Part shown: piece after piece, positions 40,301 to 51,600 of the stretch
How the letters are laid out: each line of letters begins with the position of its first letter
Position numbering within the stretch: position 1 is the stretch's first letter
Origin: Anisakis pegreffii
Lineage: Eukaryota; Nematoda; Chromadorea; Rhabditida; Anisakidae
DNA: 64,000 nt
Assembly (NCBI GenBank): GCA_035041965.1
Contig: JAPYMA010000120.1
Coordinates: forward strand, 111,812-175,811
Direction: 5' to 3'
The notes under the pieces: generated by a model
Seen by the model: only the letters and a program-made list of their open reading frames with translations
Told to the model about the DNA's origin: nothing
The model's database searches: none
Made by a program: the position numbers and the translations under genes

Positions 40301-41463
40301 GCAGAAAAATAGGATGGATCATTTTGTGTGTTTTTTTCAATGGGTTTTAGATATCTGACCAATCGCAACCTCAACATCTAGAGAAATCCATCACGTATGG
40401 AACATTCAAGGAGAAAAATCAAACTCAAATCATAAATAAAAAGTCAAAACCAATAATCAAATAAAAATCGAACATATCGGAATGCACCAGGTGATATTCA
40501 TTCTCGATAAGAGGTAACGATCAGATGTGGTATGTGATTAAATCTGGCGAACCAGATTCTTACCACACTAACTTATGGCATGTCAATGCGCAGCAATCGT
40601 TCCTATTCGCTCAATTCCATTCCAACTTTGTAATAGTATGATAATAGATGCCTGCATGGGGTCAACTGTTTATTGGAGTGCGATGACAACTGCTATTAAG
40701 CATTTTGTGGGTAAGTGAAGTTTTTCATGGAGATGGCGTTCGTTGATTCAATAAATCGAAATGATTTATCGCTGAAGTGCTTTCATAAGAACAATGTATG
40801 CCAATGTTCATCTGAGTGATTACAAAAAATTTTAGTTGGCGGTTCACGAATCAGACTCCCTGAATATTCCAATCGCTTTTTTAGAGTCTCAATCCAGTTT
40901 TGCTGTTTATATGTAATTTTTTATATGTAATGCTGTTCATATGTAACCACGTTCACATTCAATATTCAATCATGATTCATCTTGTGAATTTCAAAAAAAA
41001 AAAACGTCATAGTAGGAAATAAAGGACGCAGCAATAATTATACAGAATGATGAATATTATTTTATTACGTTACGTGCCGTGCACGCACTCCTGTTCATGT
41101 GTGTCACTACAGTAAGAGAAGCTTCAAAAACCATAAATGATAGTTCCATTTCTATCATTGCTTGTTTTTACCATTTGTTGTTAATGAAAAAACCACCTCG
41201 TGTTTCTTTCAGCCAATAAAACCTCACTTTGGTAAAAACCCATTGAAATGATTTCGATTCGTTTCAGTGAATTGCTTCTGTCATCATGTAGAAATGAATT
41301 TGAAAATAAATATTAATAAATGAATGAATATGAGTGTGCAAAATCAGAATCTAAGTGAAACGGATTGGTTCCCATTAAACAATAACTGCGCAAATCAGTG
41401 ATCTTCTTTTAGATTTTTAAGCGATTATTATAGTGGTAATAATAACTGCGCAAATGCAATCAG
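37387..41463. other. Upstream flank of the hnRNP gene and spacer
   Basis: No exon chain found. The first 600 bases may hold a non-coding 5' exon (GTAAGTATT-type donor around 37440-37455 on the minus strand). Open frames at 38030-38230 (minus) and 38647-38964 (plus) show no domains. A 15-base AATAACTGCGCAAAT occurs twice (about 41384 and 41440). Confidence 0.4.
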
Positions 41464-41811
41464 TGTTTGCTGATAGTCATTTTGAAAATTTTTCAGAAAG
41501 AGAATTCAACGGAATGTGTGTTAAAAAGTTATTGAAAGATGGTGGTTATGAGGCATCGATGAGTTCTTATGAGGATGAATCAAGTAGCGAGCATGATGCC
41601 ATTTACGAAGATGTATTACGCATTGTTGACAAACGAATTTGCGCGAAACAACTCCAAAGGTTTGCTGCTCATCACTGAAACCACCTCAATTGTATTTATT
41701 ATATTACCGATCCCTTCTAAAATCAACCTTTCTCTTTCGAAATTTTATCCCTCTTACATTCAATATTTTCTGTCGTTTATGAAAAGGCATTTGGATTTTA
41801 ACAGTCTCAAC

Positions 41812-42840
41812 TAGTAATGTCTCTATTACAGTTCCTGTTCCTCTTCTATTCCAAGGAATAGAATAGAACAATTCGCAAATAAGGAAGGAACAGTTTGGAA
41901 TAGAATAGAGGCTTTTTTGAGCCAAAAGAATAGAATAGAACAGTTTTAAATAGATTTTGGCTGTTCCCTAAACTGTCCATTGTGAATACTGCAGTGAGAT
42001 AGATTACCATTGTTGTATTATTGCTGTTATTATTATTTATTACTATTTATTATTATTCTATGTTATTATTATTTATTAATGTTATTATTTATTATTACTG
42101 TTATAACCACTGTCATTTAAAAACATCATATTCAGTATTACTAGGGAGAGAAGAAAGGCCATCAATGAGAGACGAAGCAATTCATCGAGGGCAAGTTATC
42201 GTACTTAATTCTGAAAATTGTCAAAGACTTTGTGAGGAATTCGCTCAAGAAAAAACTAAAGATGCGACTGTGTTTCCAAATGAACACCCTACTTTCAAAT
42301 GTTGGTCGTACCCTAAACTCCCGAAGCAAACCATCACAGACATTGTTTACATTTTACGCCTCCTATAAAAGTTTATGCTTGGAGGATTTGAATCCGATTG
42401 AACGAATCAATTCAATCCGAACTCATTAGTACGAGAAACCGTGCATCAGTTTCTGACCGCACTGTTGACAGGAAACGGGAATCCTCTGTTCTTCAGTGAT
42501 GCTGGTTACCAGAGCCCGAAGCCGTCCGTTTTCCTTCAATCATCACGGTCAAAAGCTGTCAACTGTCTGCGTGGACAGTCTTCTCTAACCCGAAATAATC
42601 TCCATTTTGCACTGCAAATGCTAAAACACCACGTTTCCAACCCTAATTAACACTTTTTTTCTAACTGACGAAACAAAATAGAACAGTTAGAATATAGCAC
42701 AGTTTAAGTGGGTAGAATAGATTAGATTAGAACAGGTCTCAAACGAGGAACTTACAGGATACAATAGAATAGAGTCGTTTTTGGAGAGGAATAGAACAGA
42801 ATAGAACAGTTTTCAATAATGTGGAATAGAAACATCACTA
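41812..42840. mobile_element. hAT-type element with TAGTRATGT ends and GAATAGAACAG subterminal repeats
   Basis: Ends read TAGTAATGTCTCTATTAC and, inverted, TAGTGATGTTTCTATTCC, 1,029 bp apart, flanked by a diverged 8-bp duplication (GTCTCAAC / ATCTGAAC), the length typical of hAT. Both subterminal regions (41830-41960 and 42665-42840) are filled with GAATAGAACAG-like units, as expected for transposase-binding repeats. The interior has unrecognised open frames (42129-42368 and 42441-42650) and a (TTA)n tract, so it is probably non-autonomous or decayed. Confidence 0.75.
42016..42112 (+). repeat. (TTA)n-rich tract inside the hAT element
   Basis: Imperfect TTA/TTAT triplets over about 100 bases, giving a spurious Leu/Ile/Tyr-rich reading frame. 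Confidence 0.8.
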
Positions 42841-43866
42841 ATCTGAACTCTTCAGTACCTTCAACTGTGCATTGTCAAAGCTTGATATTGGATCTATTCA
42901 GATGGATTATGTGATGGCTGGTAATCAAAACTGATCAAAACATATGCATTTGATGTTGCTTTTATCGGGTTCACATGATTGATTTCCTGCATTCCTTATA
43001 CTCTTTGATATCGCTTTTCAAAAATTTTTTGCAATTTGCACTTCTTCAATCACTTATGAATGTACTTCCAACCGGTGTAATACTTCCGCAATTAATGGCA
43101 ACATTTTGCGCGATATTGATGACTGAAATGCTTGAAAGTATCGTGTTCAATTGCATCAATGAACTTATCGGAATCCTTTCATGATGATTGATCGTAGAAG
43201 TAAAATGGATATCTAAAATGGCAGACTTTATGCACTTGTTTCATGGCATAGTGCAGATTTATATTCAACAACTGAAAAATCTAACTATCATTTTGATGGA
43301 ACGGGTGCTTCTCCGTTCGTATCGAAGGCAATTTCTCGAATATTCAACGCATCTTCCTTTTTCATTAATCAATGAACTTGTTGATAAATTTCAATATTTT
43401 TTATCGCCAACAAATGCTTTTTCTTCACCGATTCACCGATAATAGAATTTATTACTGATTTGTGAGATTCATATTTTTCTGCAGTGGATGAATGCAGTTC
43501 TAGAAATAATTATCTGAGTTGCTTCTGACGTCGTGCATGGAAATAATGAATTATTGTAAGAGGGAAATAAGTGATGGCTTGCAAGATTATCGAAAAGGGA
43601 ACGGAACTTCAAAGCATAAGAAGTACTTTTTAGTGTAAGCAGGTAACAGGCTCATGTTCCAGTCATCATCATCCTCAGCGCTTCGATCGCAGAAAAGCAC
43701 TTTTGCACGTTTGGTCTATTGAAAAGGTGCTAAACAAGCAATCAAATGGGCGTCAGTGCTGCTGATAAGATATCAGCTGCTTTTTGTTTCAAATGTTTTT
43801 CCAAAGGTGTAAGTGAGAGATGAAGGTGTTTTTCCAAAGATGTAAAATGACGATGTAAGATTCTTG

Positions 43867-44038
43867 ATGAGCACTGAGTCCATCTACAGTGTTGTCTTAT
43901 TAGTATTGCAACTGATCACGGGTATTGCAGCCGATCATCTCATCAATACAACGCAACTGAGCAATGTGAATGATCCAAATAAAAACCTAGCATGTGCTAG
44001 TGAACAGCTGGGAAAGCTTATTAGCATGTATGCTGTTG
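43867..44038 (+). CDS. Signal-peptide-bearing first exon of an unknown secreted protein (partial)
   Basis: Opens with MSTESIYSVV and a hydrophobic core ending ITGIAA before DHLINTTQ, a good signal peptide. It ends at a strong donor (G|GTGAGC) after SMYAVG, giving 57 codons plus one base. I could not place the next exon. An open frame at 44160-44348 with FPILFVTFPDGSECRL may belong, but the phases do not fit. Family unknown. Confidence 0.4.
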
Positions 44039-45027
44039 GTGAGCAATCATCAGTGATCAACAGTCTTTCGATTTATTGATTTTTTTGTTGGTGTTAGTTA
44101 ACAACAAAATCAGTCTCTAGAACGATGAAAATTTTACATCTTGATGGAATTGAATTTATTTGAACATTAATGTTTGTTCGATTGGAAACGAGTTTTCATT
44201 GTTCAAAACAAGCAAAAAACGGTTCCCGATTTTATTTGTCACGTTTCCTGATGGTTCCGAATGTCGTCTGACGATGAGTGACTCTTCAGTGCAATCTTTT
44301 TTTTCCAACTTATTATCAGATGTGAGCGAAGCAGTATTGAAAAGTTAAACGAAAGCGTACATAAATGTGAAGGTTCTCCAGCTTATCAAGTATCGATTAT
44401 GAGAATTCTCTTAAGACATCTCAGTCCGCGTTCGCGCATAAAGAATGACAATATTCTAAAACAGGTCTAATGTGAAGCATCAACCTTCAAAATCTACTTT
44501 CTGGAATTTCCTCACTGAACAAAGAGAAGAAGTGAAAAAGTTGGGTCTATTGAGCAATAAGAATGTTCAAAATTCAACTTTCAAAATGGCTATTCATAAG
44601 TTCTTCAATTTCGATTGAATGCAAACAGAGAGCAAAGAACTGTTGAAAATGTTATAGATAAGACGCTGCTGAGTCCATCTTATCAGTTGTGTTTTAACAT
44701 TCATTGTAAGCATATGATAACATGCAATGTTATCATTTCAGTCGGAGTAAAATCGCTGTTAAAGTGTTGATCGAGGTTTTCCGATGTGTACTTTTCGGAC
44801 ACATCTGTTTACTGTGTTCAGTTGAGCCAATTAGCACTTTTCATGCACTTAAAATTCATTGATAATCTACACGTATGATGGCTGTTTCAGATGATAACAT
44901 TCTAAGAACTAGTAATGAAATTAGGACTGCTGATGATGAATGCTTCAAATGAACAGTTAACGAAATAACAATCATGAAAGCACATCATTTCAGACATCAA
45001 CAATCCATCAGCTTCACAAGTCAAGCA

Positions 45028-46257
45028 ATGGCTACACCATCCAAGCGTTCAACTTCGCAGTTACCGAGTAGTGATGATTGCAGCTTTGCGGGAATACCTT
45101 CAGATGAGAAAGGTTAATTTTCTATTAATTGTACACTTCAAATCATTGTTACCTTGAATGTACACGCACGCATCTGTTGTGCAATGAATCTGATGTGCTA
45201 TCGACTGAAATTTTAGACGCAAGTCACTTGGAAGCTAATGGCAGTATGCCGTTTCACATTAATGTATTAATGCGAAGGAGAAGTTGTTTTTGAATTTTTG
45301 AACGTTCATTTTTAGGTGAACCCAGAACTAGCGGACCACTGAGTTTAACAGTTGAAGAACGAACGCAAAAGTTATCGTCGGCAGACAGTAGTGATTCGAA
45401 TGGAGAGTGGAAATTGGTTGATGATAATGTATGGTCACTTATTATTGTACAGCAAATATGGCACCGACTCCATTTCGCTTAATCAAAACGAAACCACTCT
45501 GCAACATAATTCCTAGCGATGATCATCGAACTCTTATCGACAGAACCTTTTTTTGTAGTCAAAATATCTTATCGCCTTGACCTCGTTGCAAGGCATTTTA
45601 TAGTGTCTTATTCTACCTGTTGATCTAACTGCAGAAGTACCTGTTGAGGGATAAGATGACCACATCGAATCGTATTAATACTTGAAATGGTAGACGAATA
45701 GTTAAAAAGCGTTCTTTCTTTTAGTATCCCTCATCAAGCAGCATTCTCAATAATTGATCAAGATCAATCGAAAACATTTGAAAACGTATCACACCCAAGA
45801 TGCTGTTTGTTGATGATTTACGAACTCGTTTCAGGAAACCAACACTTATTCACTGCTACTGCAGTTCAATCAAAAGCTGCACTTTATGAACCGAAAACTG
45901 CAACAAATCGAAGCCAGTAATGCTCATCAATTTCGACTTATCTGTCGAATTTATCATCAATTCGTCAAGGTTTTACGAACTTTTTTTTTCCACTCGAAAT
46001 CCAATTTTGAGGGTTACATTTTTTATTACAGTTTTTTTCATTGACTTAGATGTGCATGAATCATTCATCAGTTCAATTATTTTCCTTCACTCATCCTCCA
46101 CTGAACTATGTCGGTCGATCGCATCATCGCTCATTTTCAGGTCAAGACCAATTCGTGGTTTTCTTCTCTACTCCCTCAAAATCCACTTTTATTGATCATA
46201 GCTACCACTATTTGGCCATTTATCATTTTTTGCTCAAATTTATTGTTTTTAAGGTAA
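45028..46257 (+). CDS. Small tail-anchored coiled-coil protein, unknown family
   Basis: Exons 45028-45112, 45316-45428, 45835-45969 and 46141-46257 join in phase to 149 residues. Residues 1-66 are Ser-rich and acidic (SSADSSDSNGEWKLVDDN). Residues 67-111 form an amphipathic, coiled-coil-like helix (LLLQFNQKLHFMNRKLQQIE). The last 38 residues hold one membrane span (LLLIIATTIWPFIIF) ending four residues after SNLL, the layout of a tail-anchored protein. A WPF within the span resembles the tail of peroxisomal ACBD4/5-type proteins, but no acyl-CoA-binding domain is seen nearby. The frame is open upstream to an acceptor at about 44990, so the ATG could be internal to a longer protein. Confidence 0.55.
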
Positions 46258-48681
46258 TCACATACTGCTTTCTGTTCACGTAGCACAAAACATTTTCTGC
46301 TGATTTTTGATCAAAAACGTCGGTGATTTTTAGTGAGCCAGTGTATTTCAGTGATTTTTGATGCTGTGAACCCATTTAAATTGCTTTTTTTTGGGGGTCT
46401 AGTCATATTAGCGCAATTCACAAATGCATTTTTATCCACATAAAACGAGTAATTTTAGTGTCTCTCAATTCGAACAACCTTTACACTTTTCATGCCATGC
46501 AAAAGAGGGATTTCAATAAATTCTTTTTTTTGTTTCGAAATTTCGAATTCAACGAATCATCACTAATTCACTCTCTAATGTAAATGAGTCGAATATTTCA
46601 GAAGAAACAGGAAACATGCCTTGTTTAATATATGCCGTTATCTGTGAACAACTCAACTCAGTCATATTCGTTTGTAGTTGTCATTGTGATAGTATTGATA
46701 ATGATACACACTGACAAAGGAAATAAAACTATGTACTAATGATGACAATGATAACGCTATAACTCTGCGATAATACTCGACTCACCTCTATTGTGACTTA
46801 CGTACGCAAATAATAACAGACAATAAATGGTTCACGAATCGGATGCACACTGAATTGCTGCCTTCTCACCGGAGAACACTTCTAAAATTGTTGTAAAATG
46901 TGTTAATTGTGAATAATATTTGAATGCTCTGTTTGCTGCAGAATGCTGCTGCAGTTCTGTTTTGCTGCAGAATTTGTAACTGCTTTATCAAAGCTATCGT
47001 CCATTTTTGAACAATTATGAAAACGTTTTCAAATGCCACACAATTCGTCATTGATCATGATATGCAATGATATCTTTTAGTATTTGCACAGCTAAGGAGC
47101 GAAAAAAAAACTTGCACATGCCTGTATGTTTTTTTTTTCGAACTCACCATTGAATGTTCCTGAATGAATTCATTTCTCTCGATTTCTCAATTTCAAACTC
47201 AATCTCAATTTCAATTATTTCTCTCAATTCTCATCGTTGCACTCTCAAATTAAAAAACAAAAATGGAATGTTCATTCATTTTGTTTTCCCTAGTGAGACA
47301 GTGCAACGGTGAAAATCAGTAGACATCAATTTTTCAGATGCGCTCCTGAAAAAAATTGTTACCGTCTACCATGACACGGTCTATTCAGCCATTTATCACG
47401 ATGCATTTCCGAACTTTCACTTCGAAAGGCACTGACAAGAATTCGTGCGTTGAATGTCACATAAAGAACCAGAAGAAAATCTACGTAGCGAATATCAACT
47501 GATACCACGACAACAACAAAGAAATAACTCATTCATTGAGCTTCACCTATCAAAAAAGGGAAGATTAATGCGTCGAATGTGAACTAAAATTTTGGTCAAA
47601 ATTTCACTAATACAGTCCACAGCAATTTAAAATTCAAAAAATTTTTATCAATACGACAAAGATTAGACCAATATTTGAATATAATCGAATTCTGAAAAAA
47701 TCTGGAACAGTGCAGATATGCTACACGTTCCCTCCCAACACGTCACAAATGATAATCATTTCGAATGAAGTCAACGTAAGTCAAATCTGCTTTAGAAAAT
47801 TTCTGGCACATAAACGCAAACAACACTGAATCAATTTCTTGAAAAAAGAAACTGATTGCCCAAAAGTAACACTCGAATAATTTTGAGTACTGTGATGATC
47901 GTTTAAAACGCAATGAATTCTTCCTTCTGAATAGTAGAAATGGACCAAAATATCAGCGCAAACCGCGCGATTAATAACGAAAACAATTCACAAATTACGT
48001 TTGCTCTGATTCGAAAATTTTAAAAGAACGCAGAAAGCAACATTGAAAATGACCTTCATCAGAAATCGTGCTTCATCAGAAATTTCCACTGACTGGATTT
48101 CGAAGCTTAATTCGTCTTTCTGCATGCAATCTCCGAGATATCTTCAGCAGTAAACTACCATTAAAATCGACTAATCTAACAAGAAAATAAGCGAGAAAAA
48201 CAATGAGGCGATGAATCGTGAATGTGATACAACTGATATCTGATATTCACTAAACAGATCAAATGAAAAAAATATGTACAAATTCCCTGGAAGCGCCAAA
48301 TCATAAACGAACAAAACAAATGAATATGAACAATAAGAGAACATCAATTGGCATCTAAACGAGTTGCTATCGAATGATCGATTCAAACCGAAAAGAACTC
48401 ATCACCAATGGCATTTTTTTAAACGTTGATTTCGATAAATTTCTGACTGATACCATTAACTATCAGCTACTACAATGATAGCTGAACCCTGTCGACATTA
48501 TTTTAAAAAATCAAAATCAGAAAAATTCGCCAAAAAAATGCGCATTAGTTTCGAGAATTACTTAATATGAATAACAAAAAGTTCATTTCTGGATCATAAA
48601 TAAATTTACGATTATACAATTCTACTTCCCACATCCATCTTATTTACAAGCAAAGCTATCGTTGAAGAGACGAATCCCAAT
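46258..48681. other. Convergent intergenic region
   Basis: 3' ends of the tail-anchored gene (plus) and gene B (minus) face each other. Contains a poly-A/poly-T hairpin (47098-47145) and a CTCAATTT-rich pyrimidine stretch (about 47165-47250). No gene seen. Confidence 0.5.
47098..47145. repeat. Poly-A/poly-T inverted repeat
   Basis: GCGAAAAAAAAAC and GTTTTTTTTTTCG pair around a 16-base spacer, with GAG/CTC outside. It could form a cruciform or be a pair of oppositely oriented homopolymers. Confidence 0.7.
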
Positions 48682-51600
48682 CTATTCCGACATCTCCTTC
48701 TTTATACACGGTTGCAATTTTTGAACTCCAGTCAACTCTTTAACACCGCTCGGTTCCTCTATAACACAAACTTTTTCGTTTTATTTACATGAAATGCAAA
48801 TTCGCACCGGTTTCTAATTGGATTTCAAATCATCCATTATTTATTCTCTTGCATTCAACCTATTACTGAATGTATTCTTTAGAAGAATATGAATCTTTTC
48901 CTTTTGGACAGCGATTGAGAAGGATGTAAATAACTGGAACGGTAAAAGTAACGAAATTCTGCAATTTCAGTAACTTCCTGAGAACCAATCATATTCACCA
49001 TACACTAGAATTCCCATGAATCAATGAAGAGCAACATGGCAAAACCAACCTTTTGGAATCAGAGAAACCCAACCACCAAGCGACTCGCAATCCATCTCTG
49101 AACTAGAATTGTCACAACAAGAACTATTATCGTCTTCATCGTTGTCACTGAACACGTCTTCAAAACCGTAAACATCATCATCATCAACATCGACTGCTGA
49201 CACTAAAATTCAGAATAATATGCATCCGAAAATTACAACTTTCTGTCACCTCAGACTATTCTATTAAATTCTGCTTTGCAAATCCATTTTCAGAAACACA
49301 TTCCGAAATTTGTTGAACACTTCATTCAAGGCTTAACCTTTAACAATTTGATGAAATTATATTATTATAATTTTGGAACAAATATCATCACTGCTTTCTT
49401 TTGAATTCATTAACAATACAGATTCTGCTTCAGGCAACGGTGATGAAATTGTTATAGACTCAAAACAACAATAATAATAAAGCTATCAGCAATTATAATA
49501 GCAATATGATTTACCATAAAGAAAAATAATATCAAACGAACTTTTGTCATCGTTCTCGAAATTCGCTTCAGTATCCTTACTATTCAGCAGAAAAGAATGT
49601 GGACCGTTATGACTGATCTGCCGTTTCGCTTGATTGATATTTGAATAATCAATCCATACACCCAATTTTGCGTCGATTTGAATTGCACTGACGAGTTCAT
49701 CGACTACAACATGATTTCAATTTAGGCTCAGTAAACAAGCTCATATGAATATGCGCATTAAAAGCAAAGGAGAGAAATGCGAAACGAAATCTGTGCAGAA
49801 GTTCTTCGATACTCTGAGATTACTTCGAAGTGGTATATGGCGAGTGAAAATGAATGAATCACTTTCTGAATGAATGAATGATAAATAATCACTTTTTGAG
49901 GATGACGAGCCGTCAACTTCGTATTCTCGTTCGATGACTGATTCTTGATCGCTGGCAGACGATTCATCATAAATCTCATTTACAGCACGACAACTCTCTT
50001 TCGTTGCGGCGATTAATGCTCAAAATGAATTATTTATGATATTAGTGCATTCCAAATCTATGCGGCTTCTCGTTCCTTTCGCTTTCAATTATGTCACACT
50101 TCCCAAGATAAATCGTTTGAAATTAAAAGAATAGAGGGAAATAACAATAAAACAAATAAATTGCTGCGAAAAGCTAAAGGAAACAGAAATTAGTCACCCG
50201 AAAGCTCATCGCTATTCGCAACAGTTGAGTCGATGGCATCAGCAAAATCTATTTTGAACAACTTCAGAACACTGCATTCCAAAGCACTCAGTACTCTTTT
50301 GGTCACCAATCCTTTCTGAACTTATTCTCATTGAACAAACATTCAATTCATTCAAATGATAATTAGAACAATCACAATGAAACCACAAATTCCAGTGAAA
50401 TTTAACGCACTGACAAATTGGATCATTCTGTGGTCCAAACAAATCATTATGAAACAATTATCAGTTGGTGGAAAAATTTTTTAAAACAAAACTGATGCAA
50501 TTTCACATAAAATGTCGTTTGCTACGTGTTGAATGACGACTATGAAAGCAATTCAAGCTACTGCCGTATTTACAGCTGCTGTTGCATTGTCGAATGATAA
50601 TCGAACACTGTTTTTACCCATCATACAGATAACGATTTGTAGTTTTGAGAACGATGAACTATGAAAAGACCTTTGCGGTTGCTAGGATGGTGCTGAGGAG
50701 ACGCGCTGAATTCTGCACAATATAGCCAAGAAAGTCAGCATCGAAGTCGAGGTAACTCAGTGCTTGTCGTATTGTTTTTTGACGATCTTCTTCATCGCAC
50801 AAATCGAAATTCGGTGATGAAATTGCAATACTTTTAAAGACTGCTCGTAAGCTCTCTTCAAACTTGTGAGATGAGATATTTCGAGATCTCTTCCCATCAA
50901 ACTCCAGTACGTCACTCATCGAATTCGCTAAAATCGTATCCACCTTACTCATCACCCAATTTTCGCCTTTCTTGTCTCGCGCTTTCCGCTTCATCTTAAA
51001 TCACGTTTTTGAAATTCCATAATGGCGCTGAACAAAAGCACTTCCTTTTGAAAATGAGAACGTTCAACCGATTACATCGATCAATACGGGACATTTATCG
51101 GATTTCATTCCAAATTCTTTTGAGTATGTATTTGCACGAAAAGGCATCCAGCCAGTCATATCCATCGTGATCAATGAATAATTCAAAATTGTTGCCAAGT
51201 AAACATCGAACAAATTCAACGAACACAAAGAATCCACCTTAAAATTCGAAACGATACGACGCCATCGACTCAGTGCGTTTCTAGGCCACATCCACTGCCA
51301 GCGATTCGCTTGATAAGTATCATAAATGATCTGCCATGGCTCATTCAACGGGATGCATAAAAGCATCGAATCCCGAAGCTGTGAAACCAATTTCACGAAC
51401 CTTATCTCATCTTTCGCTATTGCTGAACAATAATAATTTTTATTGAGTCGTTTAAGAATTCATTCGCTTCTTTCTTCAATTTTTTGTCATCATTAAACAT
51501 TGACTAGGGACACGATAGTATCGTATTTACAAGAAATAAATGACTTTCTTAACAGATCACGAAATTGTTGCAATTACAAACTTTACATTATAGAGCATAA

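Larger units (their letters stand above)
41464..43365 (+). pseudogene. ZW10-like C-terminal region, apparently disrupted
   Basis: ZW10 acts in the RZZ kinetochore complex and in Golgi-ER tethering (known). Segment 41464-41659 (acceptor and donor present) encodes an acidic linker plus AIYEDVLRIVDKRI, like the region before the ZW10 C-terminal helices. About 1.4 kb later come VLPTGVILPQLMATF...MTEMLESIV (about 43055-43140), VKWISKMADFMHLF (43203-43250) and, in another frame, DGTGASPFVSKAISRIFN (43296-43350), which resemble consecutive ZW10 motifs. Two in-frame TGA codons (43185-43190), a frame change, and no AG acceptor between 42902 and 43100 argue for decay. The intron or gap contains a hAT-type insertion. 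The assignment rests on remembered family motifs and is tentative; a real gene with exons I misplaced is possible. Confidence 0.35.

Noticed and set aside
49758..49979. A Met-initiated 73-codon minus frame
   Set aside because: It is another frame of gene B exon 50018-49893, which fits the phase chain.
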